A stretch of 64,000 bases of DNA from positions 4,526,001-4,590,000 of the forward strand of contig NZ_CP125781.1 in NCBI RefSeq assembly GCF_030053895.1. The letters run 5' to 3'. A program made the position numbers and the translations under genes. Source of the stretch: Trabulsiella odontotermitis. Its GTDB lineage: Bacteria > Pseudomonadota > Gammaproteobacteria > Enterobacterales > Enterobacteriaceae. Positions 24,645 through 32,920 of this stretch are shown here, in pieces (position 1 is the first letter of the stretch; each line of letters starts with the position of its first letter). The notes beneath the pieces were generated by a model. The model was given only the letters and a program-made list of their open reading frames with translations, ran no database searches and was not told where the DNA came from.

Positions 24645-25679
24645 ATGAGTCACGCGATTACGATGGGTATTTTTTGGCATTTGATAGGCGCAGCCAGTGC
24701 GGCCTGTTTCTATGCCCCGTTTAAAAAAGTCAAACACTGGTCCTGGGAAACCATGTGGTCAATCGGGGGTATCGTCTCCTGGCTGCTCCTGCCCTGGGCC
24801 GTCAGCGCCATGCTGCTTCCTGATTTCTGGGCCTATTACGGCTCCTTCTCCTCCTCCACGTTGCTGCCGGTATTCCTGTTTGGCGCCATGTGGGGCGTGG
24901 GTAACATCAACTATGGCCTGACCATGCGCTATCTTGGCATGTCGATGGGGATCGGTATCGCCATCGGCATCACCCTGGTGGTCGGGACACTGATGACGCC
25001 GATTATTAACGGCAACTTTGATGTGTTGATTCACACCCCCGGCGGTCAGATGACGCTACTGGGTGTTCTGGTTGCGCTCATCGGCGTGGGAATCGTGACC
25101 CGCGCAGGGCAGCTAAAAGAGCGCAAAATGGGCATCACGGCGGAAGAGTTCAATCTGAAGAAAGGCCTGGCGCTGGCGATCATGTGCGGGATTTTCTCAG
25201 CAGGCATGTCATTTGCCATGAACGCCGCCAAACCGATGCATGAAGCCGCCGCCGCATTAGGCGTCGACCCGCTGTATGTCGCATTGCCGAGCTATGTCGT
25301 TATCATGGGCGGCGGGGCGATCATCAACCTGGGTTTCTGCTTCATTCGTCTGGCAAAAGTGAAAGAACTGTCGGTAAAAGCCGATTTCTCGCTGGCAAAA
25401 CCGCTGATCATCAGCAACGTTCTGCTCTCCATGCTGGGCGGTCTGATGTGGTATTTCCAGTTCTTCTTTTATGCCTGGGGCCACGCCCGCATTCCGGCAC
25501 AGTATGACTATATGAGCTGGATGCTGCACATGAGTTTCTATGTGCTGTGCGGCGGTCTGGTGGGGCTGGTGCTGAAAGAGTGGAACAATGCAGGACGCCG
25601 TCCGGTGGGCGTACTGAGCCTCGGTTGTGTGGTGATTATCATCGCCGCCAATATTGTGGGCCTCGGTATGGCGAACTAA
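24645..25679 (+). CDS. rhaT: L-rhamnose:proton symporter
   Basis: 344 residues from the ATG at 24645 (MSHAITMGIFWHLIGAASA), the E. coli start. The frame is open 35 codons further upstream, but that part does not look like RhaT. About ten transmembrane segments of the drug/metabolite transporter superfamily are present. It brings L-rhamnose and L-lyxose into the cell. It converges on rhaR, with the two stop codons overlapping by 4 bp. Expression should depend on RhaS and CRP. Confidence 0.96.
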   Translation: MSHAITMGIFWHLIGAASAACFYAPFKKVKHWSWETMWSIGGIVSWLLLPWAVSAMLLPDFWAYYGSFSSSTLLPVFLFGAMWGVGNINYGLTMRYLGMSMGIGIAIGITLVVGTLMTPIINGNFDVLIHTPGGQMTLLGVLVALIGVGIVTRAGQLKERKMGITAEEFNLKKGLALAIMCGIFSAGMSFAMNAAKPMHEAAAALGVDPLYVALPSYVVIMGGGAIINLGFCFIRLAKVKELSVKADFSLAKPLIISNVLLSMLGGLMWYFQFFFYAWGHARIPAQYDYMSWMLHMSFYVLCGGLVGLVLKEWNNAGRRPVGVLSLGCVVIIIAANIVGLGMAN

Positions 25680-26521
25680 GCGGCACGACTGCGATGACGC
25701 CACTGCCCTGGCGTCATCCCCACTTCCCGGTTAAACACCACTGAAAAATAGTTACTGTCTTCAAAGCCGCACAGCATCGCGATGTCGCTGATCATCTGCT
25801 CGGTATGCTGGAGCAGATACTGCGCGTGGCAAATCCGCAACTGACGCAGATACTGGCTGATGGTCATGCCAGTCTGGCTGCGAAACTGCTGGCGTAATCC
25901 CCGCTCGCTACACCCTTCCTGAACACAAAACGCGTCCAGCACGAATGGCCTGTTGAGACTGCCCGCCAGTGCGGTAATCAGTTTATCCAGCAGCGCTTCG
26001 CGGTGCGTCGCGGCGAGGTTATCCGTGGCATAGCGGTGACGACTCAGGGTGAATACCAGTTGTGCAAACAGCAGTTCCGCCATTCCGCCGGACAACACAT
26101 CCTGCCGGTTGCTTTCGTGTTCGAGCTGGCTAATCACCTGCCGGGCCTGCGCCATCCCGCTGCTGCCGATCCGCCAGTGCGGCGACCAGCGCGAGCCATG
26201 CAGACCGGGAATATGTGCCGCCCAGTCGAGATTCAGCGTCAGCCTTTCCGGACAGTAGATGATGTTCTGTAAAACCAGATCGTGCACTGAGGCGTACGCA
26301 TGTTTGTCTTCGGCACGGATATAAAACAGATCGCCGCGGGTGATGCGGTAAGGACGGTCGTTGAGGATATGCAGGCCGTTGCCACGCCACACCAGCACCA
26401 GCTCGCAAAATTCATGGGTATGTTCGGCAAACACGTTTTGCGGATAACGGTCGGCCACCGCCACCGCCTGGTCGGGCGACGCAAAAAAGTCCGCTTTGCG
26501 AAGAATAAGCTCACCAGGCAT
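25676..26521 (-). CDS. rhaR: AraC-family activator RhaR
   Basis: 281 residues with an N-terminal cupin-type rhamnose-binding domain (FAEHTHEFCELVLVWRGNGLHILNDRPYRITRGDLFYI) and a C-terminal double helix-turn-helix ending MLCGFEDSNYFSVVFNREVGMTPGQWR. RhaR activates transcription of rhaSR. It is the second gene of rhaSR, about 70 bp after rhaS. The cupin is well conserved relative to E. coli; the middle of the protein is more diverged. Confidence 0.94.
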   Translation of the reverse strand: MPGELILRKADFFASPDQAVAVADRYPQNVFAEHTHEFCELVLVWRGNGLHILNDRPYRITRGDLFYIRAEDKHAYASVHDLVLQNIIYCPERLTLNLDWAAHIPGLHGSRWSPHWRIGSSGMAQARQVISQLEHESNRQDVLSGGMAELLFAQLVFTLSRHRYATDNLAATHREALLDKLITALAGSLNRPFVLDAFCVQEGCSERGLRQQFRSQTGMTISQYLRQLRICHAQYLLQHTEQMISDIAMLCGFEDSNYFSVVFNREVGMTPGQWRHRSRAA

Positions 26522-26593
26522 GATGCCACCTCATTGCTAACCACCCGCCATTATTGACTTTTTCACTAGCAAAAAACGGTGACTGGTTTCGCG

Positions 26594-27430
26594 TTACTGG
26601 AGGCTGGCGTCTCGCCCCTGGCGAATATCCCGCGGTGACCAGTTAAATTCCCGGCGAAACAGCGTCGAAAAGTGGTTACTGTCGCCGAAACCGCAGCGAA
26701 AAGCGATATCCGTCACGCTCTCGTCACTGTGACGCAACAGATGGCGCGCTTTCGTCAGACGCACCCGGTTCAGATAGCGCTGCGGCGTCAGTCCGGTATG
26801 CTGTTTGAGCTGCCGGTGCAGCGTGCGCAGCGACAACGAAAAGCGCCCGGCGACGCCTTCCCAGCAGACCTCTTCTGCAAAATGGTCGTCCAGCCAGGCG
26901 ATCAGCTGATTCAGGCGGGCATCGTTATTGGTGGCCTCCGCCGCGAGACTGCTTTTGCGCAGCTGGATCAGCAACTGCATAAACAGAATTTCGCGATTGG
27001 CGATGGTATGCGCGTCGTTGTCCTCGTCCTGCCTTTCCATTTGCGCCACGATCTGCCGCACCTGTTGCAACGCGCTCTGATTAACCCGCCAGTGGGAGGG
27101 ATACACGCCGTCCTGTTCCTGGGGTAACAATCGGTGCAGCCCGGCGAGAAACTGGAACGCTTCCGGCGAGCGGTACAGCACGTTGGTCAGGCAGAGGTTA
27201 TCGGTGTGCTCATAAAGATGCCGGTCGTGATCACGCACAAAGCAGACCGTCCCACCGCTGATGGTGTAGGGCTGACCGTTAAAAACGTGAATGCCCGTAC
27301 CATGCTCAACGATAACAATTTCATGAAAATCATGGTGATGCTCGGGAAATTCGGGCTGGGGGAGCCGCGGCTCGATCGCCACCGAAGAGATGCCCGACGG
27401 GAAAAAATCCACACAGTGCAACACGGTCAT
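26594..27430 (-). CDS. rhaS: AraC-family activator RhaS
   Basis: 278 residues from the ATG at 27430 (MTVLHCVDFFPSGISSVAIE), equal to E. coli RhaS; the frame extends 20 codons upstream without homology. The cupin domain HHHDFHEIVIVEHGTGIHVFNGQPY is followed by the AraC DNA-binding domain with FRCGFGDSNHFSTLFRREFNWSPRDIR. RhaS with rhamnose activates rhaBAD and rhaT. It diverges from rhaB across a 302-bp control region. Confidence 0.96.
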   Translation of the reverse strand: MTVLHCVDFFPSGISSVAIEPRLPQPEFPEHHHDFHEIVIVEHGTGIHVFNGQPYTISGGTVCFVRDHDRHLYEHTDNLCLTNVLYRSPEAFQFLAGLHRLLPQEQDGVYPSHWRVNQSALQQVRQIVAQMERQDEDNDAHTIANREILFMQLLIQLRKSSLAAEATNNDARLNQLIAWLDDHFAEEVCWEGVAGRFSLSLRTLHRQLKQHTGLTPQRYLNRVRLTKARHLLRHSDESVTDIAFRCGFGDSNHFSTLFRREFNWSPRDIRQGRDASLQ

Positions 27431-27606
27431 AACGCCTCCCACCCGATGAGAAAAGTTATCAGGATAATAAGTGTGGTGCGGCAATCTCACCTTGAATTTT
27501 TGACAACAAAGCGCGCAAAGCCTGCCGTTTTTTCAAGAAACGTCCGGAAAAATCAGGAAATGCGGCGACCGTCACACCAGGCCAGATCAGGCTCAAAACT
27601 GGAAAC

Positions 27607-27622
27607 TGTGAGCTATCTCACC
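27607..27622. promoter_or_regulatory. CRP site of rhaBAD
   Basis: tgtga-gctatc-tcacc matches TGTGA-N6-TCACA at all but the last base. It lies just upstream of the RhaS operator, in the place occupied by the E. coli rhaBAD CRP site. Confidence 0.8.
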
Positions 27623-27626
27623 TTCA

Positions 27627-27675
27627 CCTTTGCTTTCTTGCCAGCGCCAATTTTCGTCTGTCAGTAACGAGAAGG
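27627..27675. promoter_or_regulatory. RhaS operator and -35 region of rhaBAD
   Basis: The stretch contains cttgccagcgccaatttt followed by tgtcagtaacgagaagg, which lines up with the two RhaS half-sites of E. coli rhaBAD. The second half is nearly identical to K-12 as remembered. RhaS bound here would overlap the -35 element. Confidence 0.65.
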
Positions 27676-27732
27676 TAGCGCCGTTGCGCTCTTTTTAGAC
27701 TGGATGCACTGATTATCTGAAGGACCCCTGAG

Positions 27733-29202
27733 ATGACTTTTCGCCATTGTGTCGCCGTAGATTTAGGCGCTTCCAGCGGGCGTGTGATGCTTGCCAGTTA
27801 CGACCGCGAACAACGTACGTTGTCGCTTCGCGAGGCGCATCGCTTTGTGAACTGCCTGCAAAAAAGAGACGGCTTTGACTGCTGGGATATCGACAGTCTC
27901 GAGGCGGGCATTCGTTGCGGGCTGGAAAACGTCTGTGCCGAGGGCATTCTCATCGACAGCATCGGCATCGACACCTGGGGCGTCGACTATGTCCTGCTGG
28001 ATAAGCAAGGCCAGCGCGTCGGGCTGCCGGTTTCCTATCGCGACAGCCGCACGCAGGGCGTGATGCAGCAAGCGCAAACGCAATTGGGTAAAGCCGATAT
28101 CTACCAGCGTAGCGGCATTCAGTTTCTGCCGTTTAATACGCTCTATCAGCTCCATGCGCTGGCAGCACAACAGCCGGAACTGCTCGACCGCGTCGCCCAT
28201 GCCCTGTTGATCCCCGATTATTTCAGCTACCGCCTGACCGGCAAGCTGAACTGGGAATATACCAACGCCACCACCACGCAACTGGTCAACATCAACACCG
28301 ACAGTTGGGATGAGAAGCTGCTCGACTGGACAGGCGTTCCACGCCACTGGTTCGGTACGCCGACGCATCCTGGCAACGTCATCGGCCACTGGCGCTGCCC
28401 GCAAGGAAATGCCATTCCGGTGGTGGCGGTCGCCAGCCACGATACCGCCAGCGCGGTCATCGCCTCGCCGCTGAACGGCAACGATGCGGCGTATCTCTCT
28501 TCCGGCACCTGGTCGCTGATGGGTTTTGAGAGCAAAACACCCTGCACCAGCGATGCGGCCTTGCAGGCCAACATCACCAATGAAGGCGGAGCGGAAGGTC
28601 GCTATCGCGTGCTGAAAAACATTATGGGCCTGTGGCTGCTGCAACGCGTGCTGCGGGAACAAAACGTTAAGGATCTGCAGGCGCTAATCACCGAAACCGC
28701 AGCGCTTCCGGCCTGCCGCTTTGTGATCAATCCCAACGATGATCGCTTCATTAACCCCGACAACATGAGCGTGGAAATCCAGGCTGCCTGCCGCGAAAGC
28801 CAGCAGCCGGAACCCACCACGGCGGCGCAACTGGCGCGCTGTATTTTCGACAGTCTGGCGCTGCTGTATGCCCGCGTGCTGGCAGAACTCACCGCCCTGC
28901 GCGGCCAGCCATTCAGCCAGTTACACATTGTTGGCGGCGGCTGCCAGAACCCACTGCTTAACCAGCTGTGCGCCGACGCCTGCGGCATCACCGTGATCGC
29001 CGGACCAACAGAAGCATCGACGCTCGGCAACATCGGCATTCAGCTGATGACGCTGGATGAGCTGAATAACGTCGACGATTTCCGCCAGGTGGTGAGCAAG
29101 AACTACGACCTGACCACTTTTACGCCCAATCCGAACCATGAAATTGCCCGCTATGTTGCGCAGTTTCAGCGGCAACCACAGACAAAGGAGCTTTGCGCAT
29201 GA
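27733..29202 (+). CDS. rhaB: Rhamnulokinase
   Basis: 489 residues, as in E. coli. It is a FGGY sugar kinase with the N-terminal phosphate loop VAVDLGASSGRVMLA, the catalytic-base region GIDTWGVDYVLLD, and the C-terminal ATP site LHIVGGGCQNPLLNQLCAD. It phosphorylates L-rhamnulose at O1. The stop overlaps the rhaA start (ATGA). It is the first gene of rhaB-rhaA-rhaD-reductase-rhaM. Confidence 0.97.
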   Translation: MTFRHCVAVDLGASSGRVMLASYDREQRTLSLREAHRFVNCLQKRDGFDCWDIDSLEAGIRCGLENVCAEGILIDSIGIDTWGVDYVLLDKQGQRVGLPVSYRDSRTQGVMQQAQTQLGKADIYQRSGIQFLPFNTLYQLHALAAQQPELLDRVAHALLIPDYFSYRLTGKLNWEYTNATTTQLVNINTDSWDEKLLDWTGVPRHWFGTPTHPGNVIGHWRCPQGNAIPVVAVASHDTASAVIASPLNGNDAAYLSSGTWSLMGFESKTPCTSDAALQANITNEGGAEGRYRVLKNIMGLWLLQRVLREQNVKDLQALITETAALPACRFVINPNDDRFINPDNMSVEIQAACRESQQPEPTTAAQLARCIFDSLALLYARVLAELTALRGQPFSQLHIVGGGCQNPLLNQLCADACGITVIAGPTEASTLGNIGIQLMTLDELNNVDDFRQVVSKNYDLTTFTPNPNHEIARYVAQFQRQPQTKELCA

Positions 29203-30458
29203 CCACTCAAACAGAACAGGCATGGGAACTGGCTAAACAGCGTTTTGCCGCCGTCGGCGTGGATGTCGAGCAGGCGCTGCGCCAGCTCGATCGTTTACCA
29301 GTTTCAATGCACTGCTGGCAGGGCGACGACGTGGCCGGTTTCGAAAACCCGACCGGCGCATTAACCGGCGGGATCCAGGCCACCGGCAACTATCCCGGGA
29401 AAGCGCGCAACGCCACGGAACTTCGCGCCGATCTCGAACTGGCGTTAAGCCTGATCCCCGGGCCAAAACGCCTGAATCTGCACGCGATTTATCTTGAAGC
29501 CGACGCACCGGTCGCCCGTAACGACATTAAGCCAGAGCATTTCGCTAACTGGGTGAAATGGGCGAAGGCCAATCAGTTGGGTCTGGACTTCAACCCCTCC
29601 TGCTTCTCGCATCCGCTGAGCGCCGATGGCTTCACTCTCGCCCACGCCAATGACGAGATCCGCCAGTTCTGGATTGACCACTGCAAGGCCAGCCGCCGCG
29701 TGTCGGCGTATTTTGGCGAGCAACTGGGCACCCCGTCGGTGATGAACATCTGGATCCCGGACGGTATGAAAGACCTTACCGTTGACCGCTTCGCACCGCG
29801 CCAGCGTTTGCTGAATGCGCTGGACGAGATCATCAGTGAGAAACTGAACCCGGCGCACCACATCGACGCCGTGGAGAGCAAGTTGTTCGGTATTGGTGCC
29901 GAGAGCTACACCGTGGGCTCGAACGAGTTCTACATGGGGTACGCCACCAGCCGCCAGACCGCGCTGTGTCTCGATGCGGGCCACTTCCACCCGACGGAGG
30001 TCATCTCCGACAAAATCTCTGCCGCGATGCTGTTTGTGCCGCGCCTGTTGTTGCACGTCAGCCGCCCGGTGCGCTGGGACAGCGACCATGTGGTGCTGCT
30101 GGATGACGAAACCCAGGCCATCGCCAGCGAGATCATCCGTCACGATCTGTTCGACCGCGTTCATATCGGTCTGGATTTCTTCGACGCTTCCATCAACCGC
30201 ATCGCGGCGTGGGTCATTGGTACCCGCAACATGAAGAAAGCGCTGCTGCGTGCGCTGCTGGAGCCGACCGCCGAACTGCGTCAGCTGGAGCTGGACGGCG
30301 ACTACACCGCGCGTCTGGCGCTGCTGGAAGAGCAGAAATCGCTGCCGTGGCAGGCGGTATGGGAAATGTACTGCCAGCGCCATGACACGCCGGCAGGCAG
30401 CCAGTGGCTGGAAAACGTCCGCGCGTATGAGAAAGACGTACTGACCAATCGCAAGTAA
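29199..30458 (+). CDS. rhaA: L-rhamnose isomerase
   Basis: 419 residues from the ATG at 29199, overlapping the rhaB stop by 4 bp; this gives MTTQTEQAWELAKQRFAAVG, the known N-terminus. It is a metal-dependent TIM-barrel isomerase with GLDFNPSCFSHPLS, HHIDAVESKLFGIG and LCLDAGHFHPTEVISDKIS carrying metal-binding and substrate residues. It converts L-rhamnose to L-rhamnulose. A REP element separates it from rhaD. Confidence 0.97.
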   Translation: MTTQTEQAWELAKQRFAAVGVDVEQALRQLDRLPVSMHCWQGDDVAGFENPTGALTGGIQATGNYPGKARNATELRADLELALSLIPGPKRLNLHAIYLEADAPVARNDIKPEHFANWVKWAKANQLGLDFNPSCFSHPLSADGFTLAHANDEIRQFWIDHCKASRRVSAYFGEQLGTPSVMNIWIPDGMKDLTVDRFAPRQRLLNALDEIISEKLNPAHHIDAVESKLFGIGAESYTVGSNEFYMGYATSRQTALCLDAGHFHPTEVISDKISAAMLFVPRLLLHVSRPVRWDSDHVVLLDDETQAIASEIIRHDLFDRVHIGLDFFDASINRIAAWVIGTRNMKKALLRALLEPTAELRQLELDGDYTARLALLEEQKSLPWQAVWEMYCQRHDTPAGSQWLENVRAYEKDVLTNRK

Positions 30459-30463
30459 ACACA

Positions 30464-30497
30464 TTGCCCGGCGGCGCTTCGCTTGCCGGGCCTACAA
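30464..30497. repeat. REP element between rhaA and rhaD
   Basis: ttgcccggcggcgcttcgc followed by ttgccgggcctacaa is a typical enterobacterial REP palindrome with the conserved cctaca tail. Inside an operon it can stabilise the upstream mRNA. Confidence 0.85.
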
Positions 30498-30537
30498 GTA
30501 CAGAGTCACCCGGCATTTTCAAAGGAACCACAAGACT

Positions 30538-31368
30538 ATGCAGACCATTATCAATTCCTGGTTCGTCCAGGGCATGATCAAAGCCACTTCTGACGCCTGG
30601 CTGAAAGGCTGGGACGAACGCAACGGCGGCAACCTGACGCTGCGTCTGGACGATGCGGATATCGCGCCGTACCGCGCTGATTTTCACCCACAACCGCGTT
30701 ACATCGCGCTGAGCCAGCCGCTGCCGCAGCTCGCTGGGATGCCGTTTATCGTTACCGGTTCCGGTAAATTTTTCCGCAATGTGCAGCTCGACCCGACAGC
30801 GAATCTCGGCGTGGTGAAAGTCGATAACGACGGCGCCGGTTATCACATTTTTTGGGGACTGACGGACGACGCCGTACCGACATCGGAATTACCCGCACAT
30901 TTCCAGTCCCATTGTGAGCGTATTATCGCCACAGGCGGTAAAGACCGCGTCATTATGCACTGTCACGCTACCAATCTGATTGCGCTGACCTACGTCCTGG
31001 AAAACCGGACTGACCTTTTCACCCGTAAGCTGTGGGAAGGCAGTACCGAGTGTCTGGTGGTGTTCCCTGACGGTGTTGGCATTCTGCCGTGGATGGTGCC
31101 GGGCACGGACGACATCGGTCAGGCCACTGCGAAGGAAATGCAAAAACACGCGCTGGTGCTGTGGCCCTTCCACGGTGTCTTTGGCAGCGGCCCGACGCTG
31201 GATGAAACTTTTGGCCTGATCGACACCGCCGAGAAATCCGCGCAGGTGTTAGTCAAAGTCTATTCGATGGGTGGCATGAAGCAGACCATCACCCGCGAGC
31301 AACTCATCGCGCTGGGTAAACGCTTTGGCGTCACCCCGCTGGCAAGCGCACTCGAACTCTATCAATAA
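30538..31368 (+). CDS. rhaD: Rhamnulose-1-phosphate aldolase
   Basis: 276 residues (E. coli has 274). It is a class II zinc aldolase of the AraD/FucA fold. Metal-binding histidines are visible in DRVIMHCHATN and in the later WPFHGVFGSGPTLDETFGLIDTAEK, which also contains the fold signature. It splits L-rhamnulose 1-phosphate into dihydroxyacetone phosphate and L-lactaldehyde. The ATG at 30538 follows AAAGGAACC. The gene after it encodes an enzyme for the lactaldehyde product. Confidence 0.96.
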   Translation: MQTIINSWFVQGMIKATSDAWLKGWDERNGGNLTLRLDDADIAPYRADFHPQPRYIALSQPLPQLAGMPFIVTGSGKFFRNVQLDPTANLGVVKVDNDGAGYHIFWGLTDDAVPTSELPAHFQSHCERIIATGGKDRVIMHCHATNLIALTYVLENRTDLFTRKLWEGSTECLVVFPDGVGILPWMVPGTDDIGQATAKEMQKHALVLWPFHGVFGSGPTLDETFGLIDTAEKSAQVLVKVYSMGGMKQTITREQLIALGKRFGVTPLASALELYQ

Positions 31369-31417
31369 CCACGCGCCTGCTGCCGGAAAAATCACAGCAA
31401 ACATTAAGGAGAGTTAC

Positions 31418-32566
31418 ATGAGTTTTATGCTGGCACTACCCAAAATCAGCCTGCATGGCGCGGGCGCTATTGGCGATATGGTGAACATGGTGGCAGGCAA
31501 GCAGTGGGGCAAAGCGCTGATTGTCACCGACGGGCAACTCGTCAAACTGGGGCTGCTCGACAGCCTGTTTGCCGCGCTGGATGCCCATCAGATGTCGTAT
31601 CACCTGTTTGACGAGGTTTTCCCGAACCCAACAGAAACGCTGGTGCAACAAGGCCTTAGCGCCTATAAGGCGTCGCAGTGCGATTACCTGATCGCCTTCG
31701 GCGGCGGCAGCCCGATTGATACCGCCAAAGCCATTAAGATCCTGACCGCCAACCCCGGCCCGTCAACGGCCTATTCCGGCGTGGGTAAAGTGAAAAACCC
31801 GGGCGTACCGCTGGTGGCGATCAACACCACCGCCGGTACTGCGGCGGAGATGACCAGCAACGCGGTGATCATCGACAGCGAACGGCAGGTCAAAGAAGTG
31901 ATCATTGATGCGAATATTATCCCGGATATTGCCGTTGACGATGCCAGCGTGATGCTGGAGATCCCGGCGTCCGTGACCGCAGCCACTGGCATGGACGCGC
32001 TGACGCACGCGATTGAAGCGTATGTCTCTGTTGGCGCGCATCCACTGACCGATGCTAACGCGCTGGAAGCGATTCGCCTGATCACCCTCTGGCTGCCGAA
32101 AGCTGTCGACGATGGCCACAACCTTGAAGCGCGTGAACAAATGGCGTTTGGCCAGTATCTGGCGGGAATGGCCTTTAACAGCGCGGGTCTGGGGCTGGTT
32201 CACGCGCTGGCGCATCAGCCGGGCGCCACGCACAACCTGCCGCACGGCGTCTGCAACGCCATCCTGCTGCCGATCATCGAAAACTTTAACCGCCCGAACG
32301 CTGTGGCGCGCTTTGCCCGTGTGGCACACGCCATGGGCGTGGAAACGCGCGGTATGAGCGACGAAGCCGCCAGCACAGAAGCCATCAACGCGATTCGTCA
32401 GTTAAGCGCCAGGGTGGGTATTCCGTCCGGCTTCAGCAAACTGGGCGTCACCCGAGCGGATATCGAGGGCTGGCTGGACAAAGCGCTCGCCGATCCGTGC
32501 GCACCGTGTAACCCACGCACCGCCAGCCGCGACGAAGTTCGTGACCTGTATCTGGAGGCGTTATGA
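31418..32566 (+). CDS. FucO-like iron alcohol dehydrogenase, probable lactaldehyde reductase
   Basis: 382 residues from the ATG at 31418 behind a strong AAGGAGAG; the frame runs into the rhaD 3' end without support. It is a group III iron-dependent alcohol dehydrogenase: GGGSPIDTAKA binds NAD, and metal-site regions are MDALTHAIEAYVS, GLGLVHALAHQPGATHNLPHGV. Overall layout matches FucO (lactaldehyde:propanediol oxidoreductase). The ATGA overlap with rhaM shows that it belongs to the operon. It should reduce L-lactaldehyde to 1,2-propanediol when oxygen is absent. K-12 has no such gene in rhaBADM. Substrate is inferred from position and family. Confidence 0.85.
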   Translation: MSFMLALPKISLHGAGAIGDMVNMVAGKQWGKALIVTDGQLVKLGLLDSLFAALDAHQMSYHLFDEVFPNPTETLVQQGLSAYKASQCDYLIAFGGGSPIDTAKAIKILTANPGPSTAYSGVGKVKNPGVPLVAINTTAGTAAEMTSNAVIIDSERQVKEVIIDANIIPDIAVDDASVMLEIPASVTAATGMDALTHAIEAYVSVGAHPLTDANALEAIRLITLWLPKAVDDGHNLEAREQMAFGQYLAGMAFNSAGLGLVHALAHQPGATHNLPHGVCNAILLPIIENFNRPNAVARFARVAHAMGVETRGMSDEAASTEAINAIRQLSARVGIPSGFSKLGVTRADIEGWLDKALADPCAPCNPRTASRDEVRDLYLEAL

Positions 32567-32877
32567 TCCGCAAAGCGTTCGTCATGCAGGTCAATCCTGA
32601 CGCGCATGAAGAATATGCGCGCCGCCACAATCCGATCTGGCCAGAGCTGGAAGCCACGCTGAAGGCGCATGGCGCGCACCACTACGCGATTTACCTCGAC
32701 AAAGCACGCAACCTGCTGTTCGCCAGTGTTGAGATTGAATCAGAAGAACGCTGGGATGCCGTCGCCAGCACTGAGGTTTGCCAGCGCTGGTGGAAACATA
32801 TGCGTGATGTCATGCCCGCCAACCCGGACAACAGCCCGGTCAGCGCGGAACTGAAGCCAGTGTTTTATCTGGCGTAA
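32563..32877 (+). CDS. rhaM: L-rhamnose mutarotase
   Basis: 104 residues, as in E. coli RhaM (YiiL). It is a ferredoxin-like dimer with the catalytic histidine in AFVMQVNPDAHEEYARRHNPIWPELE and HHYAIYLD. It interconverts the anomers of L-rhamnose so that RhaA receives its preferred form. It is the last gene of the rha operon, overlapping the reductase by 4 bp and followed by a strong hairpin. Confidence 0.96.
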   Translation: MIRKAFVMQVNPDAHEEYARRHNPIWPELEATLKAHGAHHYAIYLDKARNLLFASVEIESEERWDAVASTEVCQRWWKHMRDVMPANPDNSPVSAELKPVFYLA

Positions 32878-32884
32878 TACCCTA

Positions 32885-32912
32885 CGCCGGGCAACATGAT
32901 GTTTGCCCGGCG
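32885..32912. terminator. Hairpin between rhaM and the porin gene
   Basis: The stem cgccgggcaaac..-type: cgccgggcaaca and tgtttgcccggcg, followed by ttttctc on the plus strand. It sits between the convergent ends of rhaM and the porin gene and probably serves at least rhaM. Confidence 0.75.
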
Positions 32913-32920
32913 TTTTCTCA

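Larger units (their letters stand above)
27431..27732. other. rhaSR-rhaBAD divergent control region
   Basis: 302 bp with no gene. Its right half aligns well with the E. coli rhaBAD promoter from memory, including a CRP site, the RhaS operator and a tttttagactgg -10 region. The left half should hold the rhaSR promoter and RhaR sites, which I could not place precisely. Confidence 0.8.
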
